Below, one piece after another: positions 62,322 through 64,000 of a stretch of DNA of 64,000 bases. The stretch covers positions 4,650,001 through 4,714,000 of the forward strand of contig NC_014306.1 in assembly GCF_000196615.1 (NCBI RefSeq). Reading direction: 5' to 3'. Made by a program: the position numbers and the translations under genes. The notes below the pieces were generated by a model. That model worked only from the letters and a program-made list of their open reading frames with translations, searched no databases and was not told where the DNA came from. Source of the stretch: Erwinia billingiae Eb661. GTDB taxonomy: Bacteria; Pseudomonadota; Gammaproteobacteria; Enterobacterales; Enterobacteriaceae. Position 1 is the first letter of the stretch. Every line of letters starts with the position of its first letter.

Positions 62322-63176
62322 TTACGCTTCGATAGCGACACGCAGTTTTTTCATCGCGTTCTTTTCCAGCTGACGCACACGCTCTGCTGAAACGCCGTAT
62401 TGATCGGCGAGTTCCTGCAGCGTGGTTTTGTTGTCATCGTCCAGCCAGCGGGCACGGATGATATTCTGGCTACGCTCATCAAGACCCTGCATCGCATCGC
62501 TGAGTTTATCAGCCGCGTGGGATTCCCAGTTGTCTTCCTCAATGCCATCGGCAAAGTCAGACGACTTATCCTGCAGGTAGAGCATAGGCGCCATTGAGCG
62601 GCCTTCACCTTCATCATCCGGTGTCGGATCGAAGGTCATGTCCTGGGCCGCCATACGCGACTCCATCTCCAGCACGTCTTTGCTGGTGACACCCAGTTCA
62701 CGGGCAACCATTTCCACTTCTTCCTGGTTAAACCAGCCTAAACGCTGCTTGGCTTTACGCAGGTTAAAGAACAGCTTGCGCTGTGCTTTAGTGGTGGCGA
62801 CCTTCACGATACGCCAGTTACGCAGGACGTATTCGTGGATCTCAGCTTTAATCCAGTGCACCGCAAAGGAGACCAGACGCACGCCGACTTCCGGGTTAAA
62901 GCGGCGAACCGCTTTCATCAGGCCGATATTACCTTCCTGAATCAGGTCAGCCTGCGGCAGACCGTAGCCCGAATAGTTACGAGCGACATGAACAACAAAG
63001 CGCAGGTGAGACAGGATCAGCGTTTTAGCTGCTTCCAGATCGCCCTGGTAATGCAGCCGTTCAGCCAACGCTTTTTCCTCTTCTGCCGTCAGCATAGGCC
63101 AGACATTGGCGGCCCGGATGTAAGAATCCAGGTTGCCTAAAGGAGCAATAGCTAAAGTTTGCATTTCTTTGGTCAT
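62322..63176 (-). CDS. rpoH: Heat-shock sigma factor RpoH (sigma-32)
   Basis: A 284-residue sigma factor, equal in length to E. coli RpoH. Region 2 ([18 protein letters not shown] and the -10-contacting block), the RpoH box ([15 protein letters not shown]) and region 4 ([20 protein letters not shown]) are clear. It directs heat-shock genes, including hslRO in this window. The upstream gap carries a sigma-E-type promoter and a DnaA box. Confidence 0.98.
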   Translation of the reverse strand: MTKEMQTLAIAPLGNLDSYIRAANVWPMLTAEEEKALAERLHYQGDLEAAKTLILSHLRFVVHVARNYSGYGLPQADLIQEGNIGLMKAVRRFNPEVGVRLVSFAVHWIKAEIHEYVLRNWRIVKVATTKAQRKLFFNLRKAKQRLGWFNQEEVEMVARELGVTSKDVLEMESRMAAQDMTFDPTPDDEGEGRSMAPMLYLQDKSSDFADGIEEDNWESHAADKLSDAMQGLDERSQNIIRARWLDDDNKTTLQELADQYGVSAERVRQLEKNAMKKLRVAIEA

Positions 63177-63275
63177 TCAAACCCTCTCTGTATTTAACAA
63201 TAATGCCGCGCAATTCCCTGCACAGTCCACAAGAGTACGTGAACGGCAGCCAGAATTAAAAGCAATCTGTGCTAC

Positions 63276-63302
63276 TTCGACGTCAAAGTTATCCACAAGT
63301 TC
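63276..63302 (-). promoter_or_regulatory. Sigma-E type (P3-like) rpoH promoter
   Basis: On the minus strand GAACTT (63297-63302), 16 bp, then TCGAA (63276-63280). E. coli rpoH P3 has GAACTTGTGGATAA, the same 16-bp spacing and TCTGA; the first 14 bases are identical here. This allows RpoE to raise RpoH at extreme heat. Confidence 0.75.
63289..63297 (+). promoter_or_regulatory. DnaA box inside the rpoH promoter region
   Basis: TTATCCACA is a perfect DnaA 9-mer, overlapping the sigma-E-type promoter. DnaA represses rpoH P3 and P4 in E. coli. Confidence 0.7.
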
Positions 63303-63438
63303 ACTATCGTCGGTGAATAAAGTACACACCGTCTGGGCAGGAAGAGTATAGCAGGAGGAAGTGACAAACTGATGACTTCCTCTGAAGCACATTACTCATG
63401 CAACAGAGGAAGATTATAACAAAAAACGTGTAAAGGGG

Positions 63439-64000
63439 TTACTGCGGCGTAAATCGACGTAAATGTTGTACGGTCGCCAGCCAGGCGGCTATCCAGCCAA
63501 TCATCGCCGATACCAGCAGCAACAGCAGGCTCTCATCCCATGCCAGTCCGGTCAGGTTGAAGGTGGTGCCAAACACCGCCGCCACCTGTGTCACAACGGA
63601 CTCCAGACGGAACACCAGCACTTCCGACAGGATCAGCGACAGCAGCGCACCGGCGAATCCTAACAGCGCACCACCGTAGAGGAACGGACGCAGGATAAAA
63701 CCATCCGTTGCACCGATCAGCTTCTGCACGTTGATGGTATCGCGCCGGGCAAAGATGCTCAGCCGCACGCTGTTGCCGATCACCAGGAACACCGCCACAA
63801 TCATCAGCACGCCGATCATCGCCGCCACCTGCCCCACCAGCCCGGTCAGCGCCGCCAGACGGGCAAACCAACTGTCGTCCATCTTCACTTCATCCACGCC
63901 CTGCACTTTTGACACGCGGTCGCGCAGGTTGGTCATGGTGTTGTCATTCTGGAAGTTGAGCTTCGGCGTAATAATTGCCACCGCAGGCAGCGGATTCTGC
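63439..64000 (-). CDS. ftsX: Cell division protein FtsX, C-terminal part (5' end outside window)
   Basis: About 187 residues of the FtsX permease-like subunit; the frame is open to the last base, so the ATG at 63981 is internal. With FtsE it forms an ABC-type complex at the septum that controls murein hydrolases through EnvC. Visible are the large-loop end ([20 protein letters not shown]) and three membrane helices ([22 protein letters not shown] and two later). It is transcribed towards rpoH, the normal ftsYEX-rpoH order. Confidence 0.95.
   Translation of the reverse strand, partial: QNPLPAVAIITPKLNFQNDNTMTNLRDRVSKVQGVDEVKMDDSWFARLAALTGLVGQVAAMIGVLMIVAVFLVIGNSVRLSIFARRDTINVQKLIGATDGFILRPFLYGGALLGFAGALLSLILSEVLVFRLESVVTQVAAVFGTTFNLTGLAWDESLLLLLVSAMIGWIAAWLATVQHLRRFTPQ

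Overview
The window is chromosomal DNA from a gamma-proteobacterium of the order Enterobacterales. Almost every gene has a recognisable Escherichia coli counterpart in the same order as the E. coli mrcA-to-ftsX segment. The proteins are diverged, and several E. coli genes are missing at their usual places (yrfG, yhgE, feoC, malT and rtc, yhhX, livJ). This fits an Erwinia/Pantoea-like lineage (Erwiniaceae) better than Escherichia or Salmonella, but the genus is an inference. Genes are densely packed, GC-rich and uniform in style. I see no IS element, prophage, CRISPR array, tRNA or rRNA.

Layout. 1-5 kb: 3' part of mrcA (penicillin-binding protein 1a), nudE and igaA (Rcs brake). 4.8-6.2 kb: heat-shock pair hslR-hslO behind a visible sigma-32-type promoter. 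6.4-13.4 kb: pckA, the ompR-envZ two-component operon, greB and tex. 13.4-16.1 kb: feoAB ferrous iron uptake with FNR-like and Fur-like sites. 16.2-20.5 kb: an orphan GH13_18 phosphorylase resembling E. coli YcjM, a small secreted DUF1471/YhcN-type protein, bioH, gntX and nfuA. 20.6-25.1 kb: malPQ, with no malT beside it. 25.3-29.0 kb: glpEGR divergent from glpD, with GlpR operators. 29.1-38.6 kb: the glycogen operon glgBXCAP. 39-45.8 kb: asd, yhgN, gntR and gntKU with a GntR operator, the pirin yhhW, the sRNA RyhB with its Fur box, and yhhY. 45.8-48.9 kb: an accessory cassette of a LacI-type regulator divergent from an SDR dehydrogenase and a PhyH-like Fe(II)/2-oxoglutarate dioxygenase. 49-56.3 kb: ggt, yhhA and the ugpBAECQ glycerol-3-phosphate operon behind a five-repeat Pho box. 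56.5-61.5 kb: the livKHMGF branched-chain amino-acid transporter, with livK split by a +1 frameshift. 61.9-64 kb: panM, rpoH with a conserved sigma-E-type promoter and DnaA box, and the start of the ftsX locus (cut by the window edge).

How the genes work together. One strong theme is alpha-glucan and glycerol metabolism: glycogen synthesis (GlgC, GlgA, GlgB), glycogen breakdown (GlgP, GlgX), maltodextrin use (MalP, MalQ), glycerol-3-phosphate oxidation and uptake (GlpD, Ugp), and gluconeogenesis (PckA). A second is stress and envelope control (IgaA, EnvZ/OmpR, RpoH, HslR/HslO). A third is iron (FeoAB, NfuA, RyhB). The part least like the reference order, and so the best place to look for something undescribed, is the LacI/SDR/PhyH cassette with its repeated AGGTC half-sites, followed by the orphan phosphorylase next to feoB.
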